Positions 1 to 5,560 of a stretch of 7,564 nt of DNA are shown here, one piece after another; within the stretch, counting starts at the first letter, position 1; each line of letters begins with the position of its first letter. Where the stretch lies: contig DCVM01000065.1 in assembly GCA_002327985.1 (NCBI GenBank), positions 248 to 7,811 on the forward strand, given 5' to 3'. The position numbers and the translations under genes are program-made. The notes under the pieces were generated by a model that did not search any database, was not told the DNA's origin, and saw only the letters and a list, made by a program, of their open reading frames with translations. This DNA is from Syntrophaceae bacterium UBA2188. GTDB taxonomy: Bacteria; Desulfobacterota; BSN033; UBA1163.

Positions 1-100
1 ATGATTACATCATTTCCCCCTCACCTTTCCCCTCTCCCCCCAGGGGAGAGGGGAAGCCATTCATCCCCCCAGCAGAGCTGGGGGGTATTCTGGCATATTT
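1..100. repeat. Dispersed palindromic intergenic repeat, copy 1
   Basis: This segment matches 5049-5147 at about 92 of 100 aligned positions (seven substitutions and one single-base gap). It holds two nested hairpins. One is an 11-bp stem (29-39 with 43-53, loop CCA). The other is a perfect 9-bp stem (65-73 with 77-85, loop AGA). Both copies end in TATTCTGGCATATTT, after which the flanks diverge, so the right boundary is sharp. The left boundary is cut by the window edge. It has no coding capacity. C/G-rich palindromes of this kind are common non-autonomous intergenic repeats; any function, such as acting as a terminator or protein-binding site, is unknown. Confidence 0.8.
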
Positions 101-164
101 AGATAAAGGTCTTAAGATAAGAATGTTTATCGATTTGTTAATTGTCAAGGCTCAACGATTAGAG

Positions 165-185
165 AAAAAACCACAAAGGAAGGTT
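165..185 (-). terminator. Weak candidate terminator after the 38-codon gene
   Basis: On the minus strand, AACC (182-185) can pair with GGTT (169-172), followed by a run of T. The stem is only about four pairs, so this is a tentative end for the small gene at 248-364. The strong hairpins of the repeat at 29-85 could also stop transcription further on. Confidence 0.22.
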
Positions 186-247
186 GATGGTAATGAAAGG
201 CAGCTTTCCGTTTCCCTTAACAGGTTTTCAGGGGGAAATGGTTGTTT

Positions 248-364
248 TTAAGCGATACTCTTTGCATAGGAGAAAATGACTTTTCCCAAAATATACATAA
301 CGGCTACCATCCCTGTTCCCAAAACGAATGTAACAGCCATCATCCCAATCCACATTGTTTTCAT
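248..364 (-). CDS. 38-residue single-pass membrane peptide under riboswitch control
   Basis: This is a minus-strand reading frame of 38 codons starting at ATG 364-362 and ending with TAA at 250-248. A perfect AGGAGG (378-373) sits 8 nt before the ATG. The peptide begins MKTMWIGMMAVTFVLG, and residues about 5-27 are almost wholly hydrophobic with glycines at 7, 16, 18 and 27. The short C-terminal tail carries lysines at 28 and 35. This predicts one transmembrane helix. I do not recognise the family. It is the first frame downstream of a sigma-54-type promoter, a c-di-GMP-I aptamer and an intrinsic terminator, all on the same strand, which strongly supports it being real. Inference: it is a small membrane protein tied to surface, motility or biofilm lifestyle, possibly binding a larger membrane partner. 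No further gene follows it on this strand within the window. Confidence 0.72.
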   Translation of the reverse strand: MKTMWIGMMAVTFVLGTGMVAVMYILGKVIFSYAKSIA

Positions 365-402
365 TTTACTTTCCTCCTTTAATGTCTTTCAATCTCACCA
401 AC

Positions 403-438
403 AAAAAACCCGTGGCTCAATTCATAGACCACGGGTTT
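403..438 (-). terminator. Strong intrinsic terminator (riboswitch expression platform)
   Basis: Read on the minus strand, a perfect 10-bp stem (AAACCCGTGG with CCACGGGTTT, 438-429 with 415-406) closes a 13-nt loop. The stem runs into six T residues (408-403). It lies after the aptamer and 24 nt before the AGGAGG of the 38-codon gene, the position expected of a riboswitch-controlled attenuator. Its 3' arm shares the 10-mer AGCCACGGGT with the aptamer (515-506), so the 5' arm could pair with either partner. That gives a plausible antiterminator/terminator choice. Confidence 0.85.
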
Positions 439-451
439 GCAAAAATTCCTT

Positions 452-471
452 CCTGCCTACCATTAGGCAGG
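452..471. repeat. Perfect 8-bp stem-loop between aptamer and terminator
   Basis: CCTGCCTA (452-459) and TAGGCAGG (464-471) form a perfect inverted repeat around CCAT. It lies between the 3' end of the aptamer and the terminator on the minus-strand transcript. It could be a spacer helix of the expression platform or a small palindromic repeat insertion; sequence alone cannot decide. Confidence 0.6.
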
Positions 472-473
472 TG

Positions 474-606
474 CTTCGGCAACCCGGCTATCCCAGAAGC
501 CTGGGACCCGTGGCTTTCCCCGCTTCCCCATTTCTGAGGCAGCGAGCCCCCACCGGTTACGGCGGGCAGGCGTCCCACGATTACTCGTGGTTTGGCTTTA
601 TCGGCA
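474..606 (-). promoter_or_regulatory. Cyclic-di-GMP-I (GEMM-I) riboswitch aptamer with internal insertion
   Basis: On the minus strand the sequence contains the hallmarks of the class I c-di-GMP aptamer. First is GATAAAGCCAAACC leading into a 6-bp P2 stem (CCACGA/TCGTGG, 590-585 with 580-575) capped by the GNRA tetraloop GTAA (584-581). Next come GGGACGC, and later AAAGCCACGGGTC, a 6-bp hairpin (506-501 with 496-491), and AGCCGGGTTGCCGAAG. Class I aptamers bind c-di-GMP and control motility, surface and secretion genes. Two things are odd. About 52 nt (569-518) separate GGGACGC from AAAGCC, which are normally adjacent. I also cannot see a convincing outer P1 helix. The base aligned with G20 is G, consistent with c-di-GMP rather than c-AMP-GMP preference, if my recollection of Vc2 numbering is right. 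It may be a clade variant or a decaying aptamer. Confidence 0.75.
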
Positions 607-643
607 ATTCTGACCTATTCAATTTGTTTTGATTATTAATAGA

Positions 644-658
644 GCAATTTCAATGCCA
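644..658 (-). promoter_or_regulatory. Sigma-54 (-24/-12) promoter of the riboswitch unit
   Basis: The minus strand reads TGGCAT-TGAAA-TTGC (658-644). It matches the sigma-54 consensus TGGCAC-N5-TTGC at nine of ten defined positions, and GG and GC are correctly separated by 10 nt. The predicted start is near 632, about 25 nt before the first conserved aptamer bases, so the transcript begins just ahead of the riboswitch. Sigma-54 promoters need an enhancer-binding activator; no clear activator site was identified upstream (659-943). Confidence 0.65.
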
Positions 659-842
659 AAAATAATTTATTTGCCAAACGAATTGATTTCTTTGGATTTT
701 TCAAGATATCAAAAATCAAGAAAAAGGAGGAAGGTGCCTTTTTTTGTCTCAAAGAATAAGCATTCTTTGTATGAAAACATCCCTTTAACTCTCATCTGTG
801 AAGGAAATGATCTTTACCATCAAATGGAAGCGGTCTGATGGA

Positions 843-890
843 GTAAAATGGGGTAAAATCATGTAAAATATTTCTTTACAAGAATATTGA
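843..890. promoter_or_regulatory. Three GTAAAAT repeats at 10-bp spacing plus a near-palindrome
   Basis: GTAAAAT occurs at 843-849, 853-859 and 863-869, exactly one helical turn apart. It is followed by AATATT-TCTT ... AAG-AATATT (868-889), a near-perfect inverted repeat. The block lies about 55-100 bp before the 58-codon gene and about 185-230 bp upstream of the divergent sigma-54 promoter. It could be an operator or activator site for either side; this is inference. The rest of 659-943 shows no convincing gene. Confidence 0.35.
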
Positions 891-943
891 ATTTTGCTAC
901 CCTCATATTGTGGCGGAAAGGGGATCAAAAAGGAGGATCCGTC

Positions 944-1120
944 ATGGGAGTAAAGGTGGGAGATATGGTAAGAAGCATTTTAAGCGGTAAAGATTATAAA
1001 ATTAAGAAAATCATCGAAAACAAAGTTGTTCTTGAATCTCAGAACGGGAAAAGCCAAGTCATCACAGAAGTGGATAACCTGAAACTACTCTATCGGGAAA
1101 AGGAGAACATAAAATCATGA
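944..1120 (+). CDS. Small basic protein of unknown function (58 aa)
   Basis: The start is ATG at 944, chosen because a perfect AGGAGG (931-936) lies 7 nt upstream; a longer version from TTG 887 has no such site. The protein is 58 residues, lysine-rich, with no cysteine, signal peptide or membrane segment. It begins MGVKVGDMVRSILSGKDYKI. The pattern of short alternating hydrophobic stretches separated by G-D, S-G-K and N-G turns (residues 5-50) looks like a compact all-beta, SH3/KOW-like barrel. That is a structural guess, not a family assignment. I do not recognise the family. It has the same strand as glnS but is separated by 242 bp and a candidate glnS promoter, so it is probably transcribed separately. 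Confidence 0.72.
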   Translation: MGVKVGDMVRSILSGKDYKIKKIIENKVVLESQNGKSQVITEVDNLKLLYREKENIKS

Positions 1121-1183
1121 AACAGGATGTGATCAATCCCCTTCCCGTCACATTCCATTTTCATTAAAACCAATTATCTCCCA

Positions 1184-1201
1184 AATGGGTATCAACCCAT
1201 T
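1184..1201. repeat. 7-bp perfect inverted repeat after the 58-codon gene
   Basis: AATGGGT (1184-1190) and ACCCATT (1195-1201) flank ATCA. No T-run follows on the plus strand, so it is a poor intrinsic terminator for the upstream gene. It could be a processing or protein-binding site. Confidence 0.35.
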
Positions 1202-1296
1202 ACCAACCTAACTTTATCGACACCATTCCTTTCTAAAACTTTCTTTATTTCCATTCAGTGCTTTCAAATAAGGCATTCATCAATTTCCAGCGGGTC

Positions 1297-1324
1297 TTGC
1301 GAGACAGGAAGGATATGATATATT
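1297..1324 (+). promoter_or_regulatory. Candidate sigma-70 promoter for glnS
   Basis: TTGCGA (1297-1302) and TATATT (1319-1324) are separated by 16 bp and lie about 40 bp before the glnS start. The match is moderate in both boxes. The AT-rich -10 region stands out from its surroundings. Confidence 0.4.
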
Positions 1325-1362
1325 AAAGAGCAAAGGGTGGAAAGAAAAAAGGAGCCGAACCG

Positions 1363-3054
1363 ATGGCACAAACTAATTTATCACCTCCGTTTGATTTCAT
1401 AAGGGAAATGATTGAGGAGCACCTCAGAACCAACAGGTTCCAAGGCCGTGTCATGACACGCTTTCCACCCGAACCGAACGGTTATCTCCACATCGGACAT
1501 GCTAAGTCTGTCTGCCTCAATTTTGGCATTGCCGCCCAATATGGGGGGACTTGTAATTTAAGGATGGATGATACAGACCCCAGCGGTGAAAACCAGGAAT
1601 ATGTAGATTCGATCATCCAAGATGTCAAATGGTTGGGATTTGAGTGGAAGGATCGTTTGTTTTACGCCTCGGATTACTATGAGCAACTCTATCAGTATGC
1701 CGTGCAGTTAATTAAAAAGGGGAAGGCCTATGTCTGCAGCCTGAATGCTGCAGAAATCCGAGACTACCGAGGCAGTTTAACCGAACCTGGCAGGGAAAGT
1801 CCTTATCGCAACAGATCCGTAGAAGAAAACCTAAATTTGTTCGAACGGATGCGCGCAGGGGAGTTTAAAGAAGGGTCCCATGTCCTTCGGGCCAAAATTG
1901 ACATGGCCTCTCCTAATATCACCATGCGGGATCCAATCATGTATCGCATTCGATATGAACCCCACTATCGAACGGCCAATCAATGGTGTATTTATCCGAT
2001 GTACGACTTCGCTCATTGCCTCTCGGACTCTATCGAGAGAATCACCCATTCTATTTGCACCTTGGAGTTTGAAAACAATCGGCCCCTTTACGATTGGTTT
2101 TTGGATGAATTGAACGTGGAATACCATCCTCAACAGATCGAGTTTGCCCGTCTTAACCTTGGTTACACGGTTTTAAGTAAGCGGAGACTGATCGAGTTGG
2201 TTGAAGACAAGTGTGTTAGGGGATGGGATGATCCACGAATGCCCACCCTGGCTGGGATGCGCAGACGTGGCTACCCACCCGATGCCATCCGTAACTTTTG
2301 TGAGCGGATCAGTGTTGCTAAGAATGATAGCCTCATCGATGTAGCTCTCCTTGAGCACTGCCTAAGGGAGAATTTAAATGAAAAAGCTCAGCGAGTGATG
2401 GCTGTACTCCATCCTCTTCGCCTGGTGATTGATAACTACCCGGAGGGCCAAACAGAAGAATGGGATAGCCCTTATCATCCCCAGAATCCTGAAATGGGAT
2501 CCCGGAAAGTTCCGTTTTCACGGACCCTCTATATTGAGCAAGAGGATTTCCTGGAGAATCCGCCCAAAAAGTTTTACAGGCTGGCTCCAGGCAGAGAAGT
2601 TCGCCTTCGCTATGGTTATTTTATAAAATGCGTCAATGTCATTAAAGATCCGAAAACAGGTCAAGTGGCGGAATTGCACTGCACTTATGACCCGGAGACA
2701 CGAAGCGGATTTGCTCCCAATGGCCGGAAGGTCGATGCAACCATCCATTGGGTATCAGCGGATCACTCGATCCCCGCTGAAGTACGCCTCTATGACCGCC
2801 TCTTCCGTGTCGCCAATCCATTGGAGGGAAAATCTGATTTTAAAGAATATCTGAATGAAAAATCGCTTGAAACCATTAGATCGTGCAGGGTGGAACCAAG
2901 CCTGGCTCATGCGTCTCCTGGAAGTCAGTTTCAGTTTGAAAGAGTGGGTTATTTCTGTGTCGATCCTGATTCTTCCGATAAAGTCCTTGTCTTCAATCGG
3001 ATCCTCACGCTTCGAGATTCCTGGTCAAAAGCATCGGGGAAAGAAAAGATATAG
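1363..3054 (+). CDS. glnS: Glutamine--tRNA ligase (GlnRS)
   Basis: Cytoplasmic class I aminoacyl-tRNA synthetase joining glutamine to tRNA-Gln with ATP. The protein is 563 residues, close to the roughly 555 of bacterial GlnRS, so it appears complete. The class I signature is PPEPNGYLHIGHAKS (35-49, HIGH at 43-46). The glutamine-site region is RMDDTDP (67-73) and IYPMYDFAHC (210-219), where Tyr214 matches the tyrosine of the E. coli enzyme. The second signature VLSKR (KMSKS-type) is at 270-274. The C-terminal half from about residue 345 fits the two anticodon-binding beta-barrels. The start ATG has AAGGAG 8 nt upstream. GlnRS rather than GluRS is called from the length, the PPEPNGYLHIGHAKS signature and the beta-barrel C-terminus. 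Having GlnRS means direct charging of tRNA-Gln is available. A tRNA-Gln-like fragment lies just downstream on the other strand. Confidence 0.97.
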   Translation: MAQTNLSPPFDFIREMIEEHLRTNRFQGRVMTRFPPEPNGYLHIGHAKSVCLNFGIAAQYGGTCNLRMDDTDPSGENQEYVDSIIQDVKWLGFEWKDRLFYASDYYEQLYQYAVQLIKKGKAYVCSLNAAEIRDYRGSLTEPGRESPYRNRSVEENLNLFERMRAGEFKEGSHVLRAKIDMASPNITMRDPIMYRIRYEPHYRTANQWCIYPMYDFAHCLSDSIERITHSICTLEFENNRPLYDWFLDELNVEYHPQQIEFARLNLGYTVLSKRRLIELVEDKCVRGWDDPRMPTLAGMRRRGYPPDAIRNFCERISVAKNDSLIDVALLEHCLRENLNEKAQRVMAVLHPLRLVIDNYPEGQTEEWDSPYHPQNPEMGSRKVPFSRTLYIEQEDFLENPPKKFYRLAPGREVRLRYGYFIKCVNVIKDPKTGQVAELHCTYDPETRSGFAPNGRKVDATIHWVSADHSIPAEVRLYDRLFRVANPLEGKSDFKEYLNEKSLETIRSCRVEPSLAHASPGSQFQFERVGYFCVDPDSSDKVLVFNRILTLRDSWSKASGKEKI

Positions 3055-3111
3055 ATTTCTGTAAAAGTGAAGGGTGATCTGGCTCCATCGGGCCAAGTCC
3101 ATTTCATTTTG

Positions 3112-3142
3112 TGGCTGGGGGACGAGGAGTCGAACTCCCCTC
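3112..3142 (-). pseudogene. tRNA-Gln-like 3' end fragment
   Basis: Read on the minus strand, 3142-3112 gives a T-arm-like GGGGAG-TTCGA-CTCC, then CTCGTCCCCCAGCCA. That is a TTCGA loop, a 7-nt acceptor-like strand, a G before the end, and encoded CCA. CCTCG-N-CCCCAGCCA endings with G before CCA are typical of bacterial tRNA-Gln (E. coli ends CCTCGTACCCCAGCCA). The expected 5' half (TGGGGGA acceptor strand, D-arm, anticodon arm) is absent from the 76 nt upstream, and the canonical T-stem pairing is imperfect. It is therefore not a working tRNA. Likely origins are an attachment-site copy left by an element that integrated in tRNA-Gln, or a decayed tRNA gene next to glnS. Confidence 0.42.
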
Positions 3143-3371
3143 TTGAGACCTGCCCTTTCATCAATTCATATAATAAATTCAAGCAGTTCTTTCACCTTAA
3201 GAATTCAAAAGAAAACCCCATTTATAAACCTTTATTAAATGGAGAAGAATTACCCTTGTCAATGTGGATGGTGGTTAACACTTTCCATAATCATTGAATA
3301 TCTTCTCCATGAGTACTTCCTGTTAGACCACAAATCGAGAATTTACATCCCTATACTAAATTTAGAGTGAT
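3143..3371. other. Intergenic region without a convincing gene
   Basis: AT-rich sequence between the tRNA-like fragment and the duplicated leader element. The frames present lack Shine-Dalgarno sites and protein-like composition. No T-run terminator for glnS and no structured RNA stand out. Confidence 0.5.
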
Positions 3372-3415
3372 AATCCTCAAAATATAATTTTCACAACCCT
3401 TTTTCATTATTGACA
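3372..3415 (+). repeat. Duplicated upstream element, copy A
   Basis: AATCCTCAAAA-TAATTTTCACAA followed by CC, a T-rich run and TTATTGACA, nearly identical to 5735-5780. It sits 143 bp before the start of the beta-propeller gene. The terminal TTGACA (3410-3415) looks like a -35 box, but no good -10 follows at 16-18 bp here. Either a shared regulatory leader or a short dispersed repeat. Confidence 0.55.
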
Positions 3416-3557
3416 AAAGAATCGCTTTATGGTTGACTTTCTTATACGGATTAAAACTCCGGTAGAGCTTTGACTACCAGTTTGCTTAAGTTTTTTGGGA
3501 TGAAAACAAACAGTCGTGATTTTTCATTTATGAATCCCGTGGGAAGGAGGAAAGACT

Positions 3558-4655
3558 ATGCTGAGAAAAGGTTTGTATGCGCTTCTTATCATATTGGTTT
3601 TGATTGTTCTTTATTTTCTTGCATGGCCGGTTCCTATTGAGCCTGTGGCATGGAAGGCTCCGCCCAACCCTGGGTACACCGGCCCGTTTGCCCAGAATGA
3701 GCTGCTCAAGGCCATCGAGTTTCTGAAAATCGGACCCAATTATGGTCCCGAAGATGTGGCTATTGACGATCAGGGTCGCATCTATCTTGCTGCTCATGAA
3801 GGAGTTATCGTTCGTCTTCAACCAGATGGGGCAAAACCAGAAAACTGGGTGAACACAAACGGCAGATCGCTCGGTATTGACTTTGATAATGCAGGAAATT
3901 TGATCGTAGCGGACGCTTTTAGGGGTCTCTTGTCCATTTCTCCGGAAGGGAAGATCATCGAACTGGCAACCATTGCCGATGGTATCCCAATCCGCTATGC
4001 CGACGGCGTTGATTGCGCTGCGGATGGAAAGATCTACTTCTCGGATGCGTCCACAAAATTTGGAGCTAAGGAGTCTGGGGGGCCCATGGAGGGCAGCCTA
4101 TTGGAAATCATGGAACATGGAGGCCATGGGAGATTGCTTGTATATGATCCAGCCACTCGTCAGACAAAGACGTTGCTGAGTGGTTTGAATTTTGCCAACG
4201 GCGTAGCTGTGAGTCATGACCAGACCTATGTGCTGATAACTGAAACAGGAAGCTACCGGATCATACGGTATTGGATAGCCGGACCCAATAGAGGAAAGTC
4301 CGAACCCATTATCGAGAACCTCCCTGGTTTTCCAGACAACATTTCTACCGGCCTTGAAGGTCGATTCTGGGTAGCGTTAATATCACCTCGTAACAAATTG
4401 GTCGACAATCTTTCAGAAAAGCCCTTCCTACGTAAAATGATTCAGCGCATGCCCAAGTTCATTCGGCCCAAGGCAACAGCCTACGGTCACATCATTGCAA
4501 TCGACGGGAATGGTAAAGTTCTGAAAAACCTGCAGGATCCCCAGACTGGCTATCCGCAAAACACCAGCGTCAAAGAAACCAAAGAGTTCTTGTACATTGG
4601 CAGCCTCATCTCGCCAGTGGTGGCCCGCTTAGTGAAATCCAAGGTGGGATTGTAG
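3558..4655 (+). CDS. Membrane-anchored strictosidine-synthase/SMP-30-like beta-propeller protein
   Basis: A 365-residue protein with a single hydrophobic helix at about residues 6-23 after MLRKG. This is an uncleaved anchor or signal segment, so the rest is probably periplasmic. The body matches the strictosidine synthase-like/gluconolactonase six-bladed beta-propeller family. Its markers are YGPEDVAIDDQGRIY (from 62), SLGIDFDNAGNL, YADGVDCAADGKIYFSDAS (about 147-165), GRLLVYDP, NGVAVSHDQTYVLITETG (from 214) and LPGFPDNIS (from 255). Glu65, Asn214 and Asp260 are well placed to be the calcium-binding triad seen in SMP-30-type lactonases. Bacterial members probably hydrolyse lactones or esters; the plant strictosidine condensation is not implied. 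The substrate is unknown. ATG 3558 has AGGAGG 7 nt upstream. It appears monocistronic, flanked by gaps of about 500 bp. Confidence 0.88.
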   Translation: MLRKGLYALLIILVLIVLYFLAWPVPIEPVAWKAPPNPGYTGPFAQNELLKAIEFLKIGPNYGPEDVAIDDQGRIYLAAHEGVIVRLQPDGAKPENWVNTNGRSLGIDFDNAGNLIVADAFRGLLSISPEGKIIELATIADGIPIRYADGVDCAADGKIYFSDASTKFGAKESGGPMEGSLLEIMEHGGHGRLLVYDPATRQTKTLLSGLNFANGVAVSHDQTYVLITETGSYRIIRYWIAGPNRGKSEPIIENLPGFPDNISTGLEGRFWVALISPRNKLVDNLSEKPFLRKMIQRMPKFIRPKATAYGHIIAIDGNGKVLKNLQDPQTGYPQNTSVKETKEFLYIGSLISPVVARLVKSKVGL

Positions 4656-4969
4656 GAACTGTCCTGACCTTTGGCAATGGAAAGTAAAATACGGGTTCAT
4701 AAAATATTAATAAGCAAAGTTGACGGACATAGAGTTCATTACTAAATTTGAAAAGAAAGAAATGGAGGGTTACCAATTCACTCCGGGGGATGAATGATAG
4801 CTCCTGACAATTTCAATCGTTATATTCCCCTTCTAATGTTAATCGTTGGCATCTGCTGTTAACCTATCTCTACTCTTTGTATTAGTGGAGTCTGCAACCC
4901 ATTTTCCGAGGACTCTTGTAACCTTCTCTTCCCTAATTGTTGAAAACAATGTATATTACGAGTGAACTA
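4656..4969. other. Intergenic region without a recognised gene
   Basis: No frame of credible length occurs on either strand. A short plus-strand stretch ending in the residues KEMEGYQFTPGDE before a stop (about 4718-4795) reads somewhat like a protein C-terminus and might be a gene relic, but nothing upstream in that frame supports it. No clear intrinsic terminator follows the beta-propeller gene. Confidence 0.4.
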
Positions 4970-4989
4970 CCTCGCAGCAAGCTGCGGGG
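4970..4989. repeat. Palindrome CCTCGCAGC-AA-GCTGCGGGG
   Basis: A 9-bp stem with one T-G wobble around AA. GC-rich hairpins of this form often occur as dispersed intergenic repeats. It starts a repeat mosaic that continues to 5147. Confidence 0.6.
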
Positions 4990-5012
4990 CATCAAATTCT
5001 CTAAAAAACTTT

Positions 5013-5033
5013 CCTCCCCCTTGATGGGGGAGG
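5013..5033. repeat. Palindrome CCTCCCCC-TTGAT-GGGGGAGG
   Basis: A perfect 8-bp stem. With the next repeat it forms a larger imperfect inverted repeat. GATTAAGGTGGGGGTGATG (5034-5052) roughly mirrors CATTTCCCCCTCACCCTAACC (5059-5079) around ATGATAAGATCAT, so the block can fold into a cruciform whose arms each carry a hairpin. Confidence 0.65.
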
Positions 5034-5048
5034 ATTAAGGTGGGGGTG

Positions 5049-5147
5049 ATGATAAGATCATTTCCCCCTCACCCTAACCCTCTCCCCCCAGGGGAGAGGG
5101 AGGCCATTCATCCCCCCAGCAGAGCTGAGGGGTATTCTGGCATATTT
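5049..5147. repeat. Dispersed palindromic intergenic repeat, copy 2
   Basis: Homologous to 1-100 in the same orientation. It contains a perfect 10-bp stem (5078-5087 with 5091-5100) and a second hairpin with one mismatch, where copy 1 is perfect. It ends only 26 bp before the start of the 128-codon gene, in the position where a promoter or ribosome binding site would normally be. Confidence 0.82.
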
Positions 5148-5173
5148 TTATAAATCAATAATGGGAAATAACG

Positions 5174-5560
5174 ATGGCTAGTATTAGAATCAGCAAGCCC
5201 ACAAAGTGTGTTCTGTGGCAAATCGAGACCCTCTCGATAGAGCAATTGCGTCATGCCTTTCAGGTCATGGCCACTTACATAGATGATTCACACTTGATCA
5301 GGACCCTTCTTCGGTGCCTTGAATGCGGCCAGCTGTACTTTCACGAGTTCTATGAAGAGATCGACTGGATTGAAGGCAAGGACGCTCAATATTCCACCTG
5401 GATCCCCATCGATGATGCAGAAAGTGGTGAGGAACTAAGCAAGATGTCACCGCTGGCGTTATTGGTTTTCCCAAGCATCAGATATGATTACCCCATGGGG
5501 GCTGACGAGCCAAGAGGTCCTTATCGGAGTTGCCCTAGAGAACCATCCGGGGCCACATGA
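5174..5560 (+). CDS. Uncharacterised 128-residue protein with one CxxC pair
   Basis: I do not recognise a named family. The core LLRCLECGQLYFHEFYEEIDW (45-65) has Cys48-x2-Cys51-Gly, like one knuckle of a zinc ribbon. His40 or His57 could complete a site, since no second CxxC exists. Helical segments around 20-47 and acidic residues 61-92 suggest a small soluble cytoplasmic protein. The frame is closed by TAA just upstream (5159-5161), so ATG 5174 is the first ATG available. It lacks a clear Shine-Dalgarno site (only GGGAAATAACG precedes it), and a palindromic repeat ends 26 bp away, which may have displaced the native leader. The proline- and glycine-rich C-terminus (from about 108) differs in character from the core and may have been altered by a frameshift. 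The coding call is supported by composition and by the motif. Confidence 0.65.
   Translation: MASIRISKPTKCVLWQIETLSIEQLRHAFQVMATYIDDSHLIRTLLRCLECGQLYFHEFYEEIDWIEGKDAQYSTWIPIDDAESGEELSKMSPLALLVFPSIRYDYPMGADEPRGPYRSCPREPSGAT

Noticed and set aside
120..148. Minus-strand TTGACA (148-143) as a promoter reading off the left edge
   Set aside because: The -35 hexamer is perfect, but the sequence 17 bp on (CATTCT) is a poor -10, and no gene start is visible downstream within the window.
276..632. Plus-strand open frame of about 118 codons across the riboswitch region
   Set aside because: It runs antisense through the small gene, terminator, aptamer and near the sigma-54 promoter, has no ribosome binding site and low-complexity, proline/arginine-rich composition. 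The minus-strand features explain the sequence better.
720..746. AAAAAGG ... CCTTTTTTT hairpin as a terminator
   Set aside because: The stem is mostly A-T and no supported gene ends just before it on the plus strand.
629..838. 69-codon plus-strand frame (or a shorter one from ATG 654)
   Set aside because: It overlaps the sigma-54 promoter, lacks a ribosome binding site at either start, and reads as a K/R/S-rich product from AT-rich DNA. It could be a decayed gene, but there is no positive support.
3112..3190. A complete tRNA or tmRNA on the minus strand
   Set aside because: No TGGGGGA 5' acceptor strand, D-arm or anticodon arm occurs in the 76 nt before the CCA. The end GCCA with G before CCA does not suit an alanine-accepting tmRNA.
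3067..3297. 76-codon plus-strand frame after glnS
   Set aside because: It runs through the tRNA-like fragment on the other strand, has no ribosome binding site, and shows no recognisable protein pattern.
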